Source: Oscillospiraceae bacterium (GTDB lineage Bacteria; Bacillota; Clostridia; Oscillospirales; Oscillospiraceae). From it: 64,000 nt of DNA. Each line of letters begins with the position of its first letter. Position 1 is the stretch's first letter. The DNA is taken from assembly GCA_022846095.1 (NCBI GenBank), contig AP025583.1:1116001-1180000 (forward strand). The letters are read 5' to 3'. The notes under the pieces were generated by a model. It was not told where the DNA came from, ran no database searches, and saw nothing but the letters and a program-made list of their open reading frames with translations. Positions 37,643-46,159 of the stretch are shown here, in pieces. The position numbers and the translations under genes were made by a program.

Positions 37643-40513
37643 TCATTTCTCCTCGAAGAAATTGCAAATTTTCTTTTGTGTCAGTGTGAGCCTGTCCTGT
37701 TCTGGCAGCGTGTCCTCCAAATAAAGATATTCAAACCGCTCATAACCAAAGGCGGCGTTATTCTGCCGAAGGAACTCCGTCTCTGTAAAGTCCTTTTTAT
37801 CCTTGAATTTCGGATCATTGGCATAGGCCTCACCTTTGGTTTCAACAATGATGACTTTATAAATCTCGCCATCTTTGCGCTGGAGGATAAGAAAGTCCGG
37901 CGTGTACATCCCCATATACTGCCAAACGTCGGCGCTCTGTTTGTAGCACTTGATTCTAAACTCCGTCATGGCTCGGTCGCCGTTGTAGTAGACTTCCAGC
38001 CCCAGGCGCTCAATCTCCGGGAAGGTCAGTACCTCCTGCAGGAATATCTGCTCGAAGCTACTGTCTGTGTGGTAGGGCAGGTAATGGAAGGAGCGGTTCT
38101 TCTGGGGGTGAGAGGAATTCTGCTTGCGGAGGATTGCTGCCATTGATCTGTTGGCCTCGCTATCATCCGCTTCCAAGGCCAGAATAGCTGCTGCAATGTC
38201 CGGTTTCAATTTCAATTTTCCGCTGTCATCCAAAACGATATTCTTAACAGTCTTCTGATCTGGGTAGTAATCTTGGGGGCGTTCTGTCTCGACTGTCTGC
38301 GTAAAATTAGCGATATTCAGCAGATAAGCCGACTGGGGTATCCGTTCCTCCTGGGTTTGGTAGGAGCGAAGGGCACAAAAGGCTTTGCGGATTTTTGCCT
38401 CTACCTGGGGCAGGTCATATTGGGAACTAAAATACCGGGAGCCGTCCCGCAGATTGGTTACCGCATCAAAAATGGCCCGAATCTGGGCGTCATAAGGCTG
38501 CAATTCCTCCATGGTGAGGGTACCAAAGGAGCTGCGGACGATTCCATAGAGCCAGGCAGGGTAAGCGGCCAGGGCAGTGTCACGCTCCTCGTTGTCCACT
38601 CTGGTATCCGCCACTTTCATGGAAAAGTCGGTGGTTTTAATGATACCCGCCGTAATTTTCGCATCTTTGCAGGCATCCAGCAGTTTTTTCGCCGGTTCAG
38701 CAGGTTCTACAATCAAAGTATCATAGTTGATTTTCAACTGATAGAAATCTACCTTGGGTAGACGGAGATAGTGAGTGCGGTCATATCGGGCAAGCGGCAC
38801 TTTATGATGGTCCGTCTCAGAAAGTTCTTTTAGAGAAATATGGTGTTGTTTCAGCAGTTGACTGTTGAGCTTTTCCGCATTGCTGTTGTTGAGATAGATT
38901 AGAGCTGTTTCCAGCGCGTCCTTCTGTACTTGACGCAGGCAACGGCAAGCTGTTTGCAGTACCATGTTTTTGGGGCAGTCCCCCTCCTGAGAGAGGATGA
39001 TTCCCGTCAGGCTGCGGCAATCCCAGCCCTCTTTTCCGATCTGTACCAGCAGCACAATGCGGATCTTTGAGAAAGGCTGGTCCAGGCTGTCAAACTCCAG
39101 TTGACTATCGGTTGGCTGGGGATACTGCTTGTTGCCCTTGTGGAATCTCAGAATGGCATCGCCGGAAAGCCCATACTCCGCTGCGATACGAGCTACTAAG
39201 GGATAGATCAACTCCTCCAGCTTTTCAATGGACCCACAGTAGATGCCCAGCTTAGTTCGTGTCCCATCAGAATAGACGGTGTCCCGATAGACATCCAAAA
39301 ACTCTCTGACACCGTTTTCGATAATACGACTGCTATCAGGAAAATCAGCAATTTTCACAATGGGGCGCTTAAGGAAATTCCCCACACCGTCAATCAGTGG
39401 ATAATAATAGACGATGTTGGATATCTCCGATGAAAATATGGAGAAACCATCGCTCACCTTGATCTTTTCTGCTTTTTCCAGATAAGGCGTACCGGAAAAG
39501 CCAACTACGGAATTGACGGTCTGATTTTTCGCCCACTTGCTAACTACAGCACGGAGCTTGATCTCGTCGCTGACTGCATGGTGGACCTCATCGATGAAAA
39601 TAGACAAGCCGGGGAGTTTGCCGATCAGGTTGCGCAGCTCATTGGCCCGCTGGTCCTTCTCGTCATCGCTCTCCTCAAACATACTGATTTGTCCTGCCCT
39701 CTCCTGAATACGGTCCAATATTACCTTTTCTGCATTGGTGACGGCCACCAAACCAAACAGCTCAGAAAGCGGCTGGTGGTTAGCAATCTTCTGCACATTG
39801 GGATTCTTCGTCTTATTAGATTTGTCAGCCGTCTTGCCTTGGTCCAGCACTTCAAAAAAAATCTGGCGCTTAATTTCCGATGCCGCCGGTTCGGGGATTA
39901 CCCAAGAGGGATCAAAACGCTGAATGGTTTTCAGACTGGGAATGACCGAGGATTTCAGCCCAGAAGGAGCGAATATCATAAAGTTATGGGCAAATGCCGG
40001 GTTGTGTGGCTCGTTTTGCGCAAAGTACAGATCCAGATAAATAAATGCGGCCATCAGGTAGGTTTTACCGGCACCCATGGGGAGGCTGAATAGATAGTCG
40101 GTATAAGATACCCCGTAAAAAGCGGACTGGAAAAAATGGTTATAATCAATGCTCTCCGGATCTTTACGTATCTGCTTTTCCAGTTTTTGGGAAATCTGTT
40201 CACCGGTATCGTTCTTCAGACAGGCGTACTCAAACAGCGCTGCCGCGGACGGATAGGTAAGTAGAAAAGCTCGTGTTTTTGCAGAAAGTTCCTCTTGCTC
40301 TAAATCCAAAGTATTGAATGCTCCTTGACAGAACAATTGTGCCAAGGGGGCACAGCCACAGGCGATTTTCAGAAACAGATAGGTTTTGATGGCATCTACT
40401 TGGGCATCACGCATCTGGTTAGACTTTTCAATGTAAGCGATGATTCCCCGAGCAGTACACTCGGTGGATGCAAACCAACGGTTCCGTGCGTTGGTAATCA
40501 TTTGGTAAAACAT
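37643..40513 (-). CDS. type III restriction enzyme, helicase-nuclease subunit (Res)
   Basis: 956 residues. Superfamily 2 helicase with Walker A in LPMGAGKTY (about 144-152), DEAH-like FIDEVHHA (about 312), motif III region GFSGTPYLEKAE and motif VI TACRCLRQVQ. A C-terminal PD-(D/E)XK nuclease follows, with TPDFLILQRKDGE...IIVETKGEA (about 880-905). It translocates on DNA and cuts unmodified sites together with Mod. ATG 40513 follows TGAGGAGAATATCT, whose TGA closes the broken frame upstream. It is nearly full length for the family and appears intact. Confidence 0.93.
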   Translation of the reverse strand: MFYQMITNARNRWFASTECTARGIIAYIEKSNQMRDAQVDAIKTYLFLKIACGCAPLAQLFCQGAFNTLDLEQEELSAKTRAFLLTYPSAAALFEYACLKNDTGEQISQKLEKQIRKDPESIDYNHFFQSAFYGVSYTDYLFSLPMGAGKTYLMAAFIYLDLYFAQNEPHNPAFAHNFMIFAPSGLKSSVIPSLKTIQRFDPSWVIPEPAASEIKRQIFFEVLDQGKTADKSNKTKNPNVQKIANHQPLSELFGLVAVTNAEKVILDRIQERAGQISMFEESDDEKDQRANELRNLIGKLPGLSIFIDEVHHAVSDEIKLRAVVSKWAKNQTVNSVVGFSGTPYLEKAEKIKVSDGFSIFSSEISNIVYYYPLIDGVGNFLKRPIVKIADFPDSSRIIENGVREFLDVYRDTVYSDGTRTKLGIYCGSIEKLEELIYPLVARIAAEYGLSGDAILRFHKGNKQYPQPTDSQLEFDSLDQPFSKIRIVLLVQIGKEGWDCRSLTGIILSQEGDCPKNMVLQTACRCLRQVQKDALETALIYLNNSNAEKLNSQLLKQHHISLKELSETDHHKVPLARYDRTHYLRLPKVDFYQLKINYDTLIVEPAEPAKKLLDACKDAKITAGIIKTTDFSMKVADTRVDNEERDTALAAYPAWLYGIVRSSFGTLTMEELQPYDAQIRAIFDAVTNLRDGSRYFSSQYDLPQVEAKIRKAFCALRSYQTQEERIPQSAYLLNIANFTQTVETERPQDYYPDQKTVKNIVLDDSGKLKLKPDIAAAILALEADDSEANRSMAAILRKQNSSHPQKNRSFHYLPYHTDSSFEQIFLQEVLTFPEIERLGLEVYYNGDRAMTEFRIKCYKQSADVWQYMGMYTPDFLILQRKDGEIYKVIIVETKGEAYANDPKFKDKKDFTETEFLRQNNAAFGYERFEYLYLEDTLPEQDRLTLTQKKICNFFEEK

Positions 40514-40524
40514 AGATATTCTCC

Positions 40525-40870
40525 TCAGTAGTTAATCCAAATGAAGAGTTCGTTCTTTCTGAACACCTTCACATTGTAATAATTCCTACACTTGGTATTG
40601 CAAAACTGATTCTTGGCATGGGCGTTATCGCACAGTTTCCTGCAGCTCTTCCCACCGACGCAGCGCCGGTAACAGGGGGCCACAGTGCCCGCTGGAAAAC
40701 TCCCCACCCGGCTCCAATCCCAAAAGGCCCGTGACGGGCCGCAAAATCGGTACACAGGAGGCCGTCCGCCTTCAAAAATGCCTGCTGGCCCAGTTTCAAC
40801 ACATCGGAAACCAGCGTTTCCAGTTGTAGGGAATGACTTCGGTTCCAGGTGTAGGCGCCAGGTAGTTCAC
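40525..40870 (-). pseudogene. frameshifted remnant with Cys-rich end
   Basis: One frame reads YTWNRSHSLQLETLVSDVLK...CTDFAARHGPFG. Another continues with the Cys-rich SCRKLCDNAH...FCNTKCRNYYNVKVFRK and ends in the TGA that overlaps the res ribosome-binding site. The two only make sense joined by a frameshift near 40660, and the N-terminus is gone. A lost regulator or Zn-ribbon protein that once preceded res is possible. Confidence 0.4.
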
Positions 40871-40993
40871 GCCGTGGTCGGACTACACCTCATAGACAGA
40901 CCAACGGGAACCAATATCACTTGGATTGAAAAAATGGTTTTCTGATCTATGAATGATCCTTATATGTAATTGTTAGTTTCAATTTACCATATT

Positions 40994-41346
40994 TCAGAGG
41001 GAGCCGCAAGAGCGGCTCCCTCTAATTGACTCTAAAGAATCCAAGTATGCCTTCACAGAGGAGAAGTAAATACGCAGAAACTTGTTAGTGGTGGCCATCA
41101 TGTAGACACGATAGGGTTTGCCCTCAGCCCGTTTCTTGTCCATGAACTGGTAGACCGGCTTGTTGATATACACCTTCTTAAGGACAATGCTCATTAAAAG
41201 GAAACACGTTCTGCGCAAGACTGTAGAGACGTGCCTGTAGATGCTTCTGCTTTGGACATCAACAGTCTCGGACAGCTAAGGAGGAACATTGCTACCGGAA
41301 AGGACGCCAAGGCTATCTTGGAGTGGAATCGTCGCACATCGCCAAT
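40994..41346 (-). pseudogene. IS110-family transposase remnant
   Basis: Two pieces of the C-terminal Transposase_20 domain remain in different frames: IGDVRRFHSKIALA (41302-41344) and, from 41218, RRTCFLLMSIVLKK...NKPVYQFMDKKRAEGKPYRVYMMATTNKFLRIYF. The catalytic N-terminal DEDD half is missing. The remnant overlaps the end of the helicase gene, supplying its last 10 or so codons in another frame. Confidence 0.7.
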
Positions 41347-44300
41347 CTAAATTTTTTTAGATACAAATTAGGCAAAAGGACAGCACACTCTTTATCGTCT
41401 CCTTCTCCTTGCCAAGCCACCACAAAGCGGACGACAGCTTGGTAGGGGTAATATCCATTTTCTCTGAATCTGGCCAAGCGATTCAGACACACCTGGGAGT
41501 ATTTCAGGACTCGAACCATACGGTTATCCAGTTCGATGCTTAAAAAGTTGTCCGTTATATCCAGCACGGTTCCACTGTGGATGCGCAGGATCAATTCCTT
41601 TTTATCCTTGAAAAAATTGAGCACCACGTCTCTGTGTGAAAGAGGCAGGATGATTTCCGCAGGTTCAGGATAATCGTTGCTATCTTCAAAGCAATCTATC
41701 CCCGCAAGAGAAAAATTCCGAAAAATATCGTTGTTATAGTGTATATAAAGTTCATTTTTTGCCCGCGTCAAGCCTACATAAATCTTGCGTTTGTCCTCGT
41801 CTGTGGAATAGGGTGTTTGATCCAACAGCATATACACGCTGTCAAATTCGCGGCCCTTTGCCTTATGGATGGTTGAGACTAAAATCTCTTCCCTCTGGTC
41901 GCCGTAAAAGTCCTCGTAGTTGGACTCTCTGATAAATTCCTCCAAATCCGTACGATATTTCGTGCGGTTAATCGCTTCAAAATCGGATATCATTTTTTGG
42001 CAGACGGGAAGGCAGGTGCTGTCGTGATAGGCAAGGGCGAGTTTCTCCTTGGCCTCAGCCCAGGCGGCGTCCGAAATGACGGGCGACACCAACCGTTTGT
42101 CAATCATCCCCAGGAAGAAACGAATCTCCGCCAGATTGTAAAGCCGGAATCCATCGTTGGACTGGATGAGCTTTGCGCGCAGACCATGCTGGGTGAGCAG
42201 GCACAAAACCCGCAGTGCCTCTTCGTTTTTGCTCGTTAAAACGCAGGCGGTTCCGCTGCGATCGGCCGCCAGAATATGATTAACAACCGGGGTTTCCAAA
42301 TGGCGGCTGGTATGGCGGATCAGCTGTACCAGGCCGCCTTCTTTCTGCACTGCCTGGCACGGAGCGGATTTCATGCGCTGGGAGAGGGTTTCGGCAAAGG
42401 CGTTGGCCAGGGCGACAATGTTTCCGCAGCTTCTGTAGTTTTCGGTCATCTCATACACGGCTGCGCCATGGTTGAGGATCAAAGAGCGCAGATACCGCGA
42501 GTCGGAACCTCTGAATTCATAGATGTTTTGATCGTCGTCCCCCACCGCAATCACGCGCATATCGTCGTTGCGCCGCATCAGCGCCTCAATCAGGGCAAAT
42601 TCATGCTCGTCCATGTCTTGGGCCTCGTCAATGACCACGACTGTTTTTGTAATGCGGCCCAGTTCCACTTCGCCGCGTTCAATCATGGCGGCGGCGTCCC
42701 TTACGACATTTTCTACCCCCTCCAGACTGCCGATTTTTCCAAGCAGATCGAAGCAGTATGAATGAAAGGTCTTGATTTCAACGAAACTGGCCGCGTTCCC
42801 GAGCAGATCAATCAGCCGCTTTTTAAACTCTGTTGCGGCGGAACGGGAAAACGTCACCATAAGGAGCTGTTCATGTTTCACATCTTCCAGCAGGAGCAGG
42901 GCGGCCAGCTTATGTACCAGCACTCGGGTTTTCCCGCTGCCGGGCCCGGCGGCAACGACAATATACTGGGATTCATGGTCGTTTATGATGCTCGCCTGCG
43001 TCTGTGAAAGCCCCCCAAAAAGCTGGTGGTACTTTTCGGGCGTAATGTTGCGTTCAATCTCCGCCGCCCGAGCGCCCTGAAAATACTTGGAGATAAACCG
43101 CCGGAAATCCATTTGGAAATAGTCCTGCACAAACTGAAGCGCGGCGTCGTAATCCCGAACCATCAGATTTGCGTATTCGCCCACAATGTGGATTTGCTGG
43201 ATTTTCTGCCTGTAAAATTCGCTGAGCAAGCGGTAGTCGTCCACTTTGTACTGAATCTTGTTGTTTGTAACCAGCCGTTTGATCTCCATGCCGTTGTAAA
43301 GGACAAGAAAACCGCCTTCCAGCGTCAGCGCGCCAATCTTCGATAAATAGAGAAGCGCGTCCTCAATATCGGCGGAAGTAGTCCGTTCTCCCCAGGATTC
43401 CAGCTTTGGCTGCTCACAATAGGCCTGATACAGACCAAGCAGGGAGAACAGCACCGGAATTTCTTCACCCTCAGACTCTGTTTCCTGAGCCTTTTCGTAC
43501 AGCGTCTCCACGAGAAAGCGGCAGATATCCACCCTGCGCTCAAATTTTTCCTGTAGGCGGTCAAGTGCCATGCTTGGAATGACGTCGGTTCTGCGTTCGG
43601 AGATTGCCTCGCCTTTTTGAATATATCCTTTGATCATCCAATAATAGAAAATGGTGCGAATGCTCTGCACGGTTGCCGTGGCGACGCCTGCGTTTAAAGC
43701 GCGCTCGTTGAGCTCCTTGAGGTGAACGCTGCAGCCGTCTTCGGAGATCTGCGACAAAAGGAAACGCTCTAATTTTAAAAACCGCTCTAAAATCTGAGCC
43801 GTTTTATTTTGAGAATCCGCGCGCCGTATCTGCGCGGACATATCCATGGAATCCGCCAGCAGTCCCGCTTCCCGCATGGTCTGAACCGCATCGATTACAG
43901 CCCTTTTTTCAAGCCCGAGGATATCTGCCAAATAATCCACGCGGGACTCCGCGTCGTCGTTCCCGGCTTTTGCAATGCTTCGGCTTGAAATTAGGGACTT
44001 TATGATGCGCTTTGCCGTTTGGCGCTGTTCGTCGCTGAAAAGCCGGGAGGCGTCAATGGCCGCGCCAGCCTCCTGCATGTTTTTTGCCAAAATGCTGGAT
44101 GCATAGATTTTTGGAACGTTTCTGCCGCGTTTGATGTAGCCGGCGTTCTCCAATGCCGAGACTGCCGTTTTGACGCGGGTTTCAATTTCGGATACCGTGT
44201 CGTCCCAACCGGCCTGGCGGGCAATTTCCAACGGCGAACAGCAGACCCTCGGGCGCGTCCTGGTCAGATCCTTGATTGCTTTCCAAACCTGTTGGATTTC

Positions 44301-46136
44301 GCTCATGCTGAGCTTGGTTTGGTTGAGCAGGATAAAGTGCTTGTCCAAATCATTGTCGTTAAACAAGACGTAGCATTCCGCTTGGAGAGCCTGATCCCGG
44401 CCCGCGCGGCCGGCCTCCTGGACGTAGTTTTCCAGGGAATCGGAGATGTCGTAGTGAACGACGAGCTTGACGTCTTTTTTGTCGACGCCCATCCCAAACG
44501 CGGAGGTAGCCACAATAATCCGTACTTCGTTGCGGATAAACGCCTCCTGATTCGCGATTTTGTCTTTTGAATCCATTTTCCCGTGAAAAGGCTTTGCCGG
44601 GAAGCCGTCGCTCGTCAGCTTTTCAGCCAATTCCCGCGCGCGCTTCGTGCGGGAGACATAGACAATGGTCGAACAGTCCTTTTGCTCAACGAGAGTACGT
44701 AGCGCACTGTATTTTTCTTCCTCGGTTTCCTTATGCAGCACGGCGTAATGCAGGTTTTCCCTGGCGGCGGTGGTAGCATACAGCTCCAACTCAAGGCCAA
44801 TCTTTCGCTGAAAATAGTCCCTGATGTCGCTGATGACCTTTTGCTTGGCAGTTGCGGTGAAGCAGGATACCGGCACTGGAGTTTTCATACCCTTTTTGGT
44901 TTGTAGCTCTTTGATAAAGTCGCCGATATACAGATAGTCCACTCGAAAGTCCTGCCCCCACGCGGAAAAGCAGTGGGCCTCGTCGATAACAAAGCGGGCC
45001 ACGTTGCGGGAGAGCAGCAGACGCTCTATGGTCGCAGACCGCAGCTGTTCGGGGGAGATATAAAGAATGGTGGCCGCTCCGCTCTCCACGCGGCGCAGGG
45101 CCTCCGCCCGTTCAATTGGGCTGAGCAAGCCGTTGACGGTGACGGCGTCGATAATCCCCGCCTGTTCCAGATTGTCTACTTGGTCTTTCATCAGCGACTG
45201 CAAAGGGGAAATCACCACCGTGAGTCCGTGCTCGGATTCCCCCGCCATCAGTGCGGGGAGCTGGAAGGTGATGGACTTTCCCCCGCCGGTAGGGAATACC
45301 GCAAGCAGGGACTTGCCATGCACCGCCGCCGCCGCGGCTTTTTCCTGAAGAGGCTCGCCGTTGTAGGTGCGGAAGCTGTCGTAGCCAAAAATCCGTTTGA
45401 GCCCCTGGGTCACATCCAGCTTGCCGCGGCAGTATGCGCATCCCTCCGCACACGGCGTACTGCGCAAAAACCGGATCACATTCTCAACCTTGGGGTAGTT
45501 TTTCAGCACCCAGGGCGGCGTGATGGAATGATAGTCCCCTGAGGCAATCAGCGCCAGCGCGTAGGCCAGTTCGACCGGGCAGCTTTTGATGAGCGCGGCA
45601 ATGTTGGCGTTTTCACATAAACGCCCTTTGAACTCCGCCTTAATATCTGATCCAGTGAGAGGATATGGCTTGAAATTGTGATATTGAAAGAAGCCCCGGA
45701 ACTGAGGGAACGGGTAAAGCAGCGCACAATAAATCCGTTTCATTTTAGCGCCTAACGATTGAAATGCGTTGACCTCGTCATAAAAGAGCCGCATCGCCTT
45801 GATGGAGTCGCTGAGCGGATTGTTCAGCTCGCCCGTTTGCAGCTTGTCGTCCTTCAGCAGCGCATGGTAGGGCTTTTGAGGGAACAGCAGTGGGGAAAGA
45901 TAGAGTGTATCAATGGGAATCGGCGGATTTTCCGGATTCATGAACTTGCCGATGTACTTTAAATCATGCGTCAAAATATTATGTCCGCAAATAAAATCAG
46001 CGTCGGAGACAAACGCGGAAAAGGCTTGTGAAGACGAAGAATGAAACTGAGAATGATCCGGCTTGACAGCGCCGAGATCTAAGATTTTTTCGCCTTCCAC
46101 ACTGATTTCGCTGTCGATGAAGACAATGGAGTTCAT
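41313..46136 (-). CDS. exonuclease-RecQ-UvrD fusion helicase
   Basis: 1607 residues with three enzymatic parts. An N-terminal DnaQ-like 3'-5' exonuclease carries FIDSEIS with Asp8 and Glu10. A RecQ-type SF2 helicase has Walker A FPTGGGKS (about 284), VIDEAHCFSAWGQDFR (about 386) and RAGRDQALQAECYV. A UvrD-type SF1 helicase has AAGPGSGKTRVL (about 1060), VVIDEAQDMDE (about 1145) and STIHKAKGREFD. Together they could unwind and degrade invading or damaged DNA. It lies 23 bases after the DUF262 gene and is likely co-transcribed with it. The last residues (RLAMCDDSTPR) come from IS110 DNA, so the native C-terminus may be lost. Confidence 0.9.
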   Translation of the reverse strand: MNSIVFIDSEISVEGEKILDLGAVKPDHSQFHSSSSQAFSAFVSDADFICGHNILTHDLKYIGKFMNPENPPIPIDTLYLSPLLFPQKPYHALLKDDKLQTGELNNPLSDSIKAMRLFYDEVNAFQSLGAKMKRIYCALLYPFPQFRGFFQYHNFKPYPLTGSDIKAEFKGRLCENANIAALIKSCPVELAYALALIASGDYHSITPPWVLKNYPKVENVIRFLRSTPCAEGCAYCRGKLDVTQGLKRIFGYDSFRTYNGEPLQEKAAAAAVHGKSLLAVFPTGGGKSITFQLPALMAGESEHGLTVVISPLQSLMKDQVDNLEQAGIIDAVTVNGLLSPIERAEALRRVESGAATILYISPEQLRSATIERLLLSRNVARFVIDEAHCFSAWGQDFRVDYLYIGDFIKELQTKKGMKTPVPVSCFTATAKQKVISDIRDYFQRKIGLELELYATTAARENLHYAVLHKETEEEKYSALRTLVEQKDCSTIVYVSRTKRARELAEKLTSDGFPAKPFHGKMDSKDKIANQEAFIRNEVRIIVATSAFGMGVDKKDVKLVVHYDISDSLENYVQEAGRAGRDQALQAECYVLFNDNDLDKHFILLNQTKLSMSEIQQVWKAIKDLTRTRPRVCCSPLEIARQAGWDDTVSEIETRVKTAVSALENAGYIKRGRNVPKIYASSILAKNMQEAGAAIDASRLFSDEQRQTAKRIIKSLISSRSIAKAGNDDAESRVDYLADILGLEKRAVIDAVQTMREAGLLADSMDMSAQIRRADSQNKTAQILERFLKLERFLLSQISEDGCSVHLKELNERALNAGVATATVQSIRTIFYYWMIKGYIQKGEAISERRTDVIPSMALDRLQEKFERRVDICRFLVETLYEKAQETESEGEEIPVLFSLLGLYQAYCEQPKLESWGERTTSADIEDALLYLSKIGALTLEGGFLVLYNGMEIKRLVTNNKIQYKVDDYRLLSEFYRQKIQQIHIVGEYANLMVRDYDAALQFVQDYFQMDFRRFISKYFQGARAAEIERNITPEKYHQLFGGLSQTQASIINDHESQYIVVAAGPGSGKTRVLVHKLAALLLLEDVKHEQLLMVTFSRSAATEFKKRLIDLLGNAASFVEIKTFHSYCFDLLGKIGSLEGVENVVRDAAAMIERGEVELGRITKTVVVIDEAQDMDEHEFALIEALMRRNDDMRVIAVGDDDQNIYEFRGSDSRYLRSLILNHGAAVYEMTENYRSCGNIVALANAFAETLSQRMKSAPCQAVQKEGGLVQLIRHTSRHLETPVVNHILAADRSGTACVLTSKNEEALRVLCLLTQHGLRAKLIQSNDGFRLYNLAEIRFFLGMIDKRLVSPVISDAAWAEAKEKLALAYHDSTCLPVCQKMISDFEAINRTKYRTDLEEFIRESNYEDFYGDQREEILVSTIHKAKGREFDSVYMLLDQTPYSTDEDKRKIYVGLTRAKNELYIHYNNDIFRNFSLAGIDCFEDSNDYPEPAEIILPLSHRDVVLNFFKDKKELILRIHSGTVLDITDNFLSIELDNRMVRVLKYSQVCLNRLARFRENGYYPYQAVVRFVVAWQGEGDDKECAVLLPNLYLKKFRLAMCDDSTPR

Positions 46137-46159
46137 GCGATGCCTCCCCCAATATTAAA

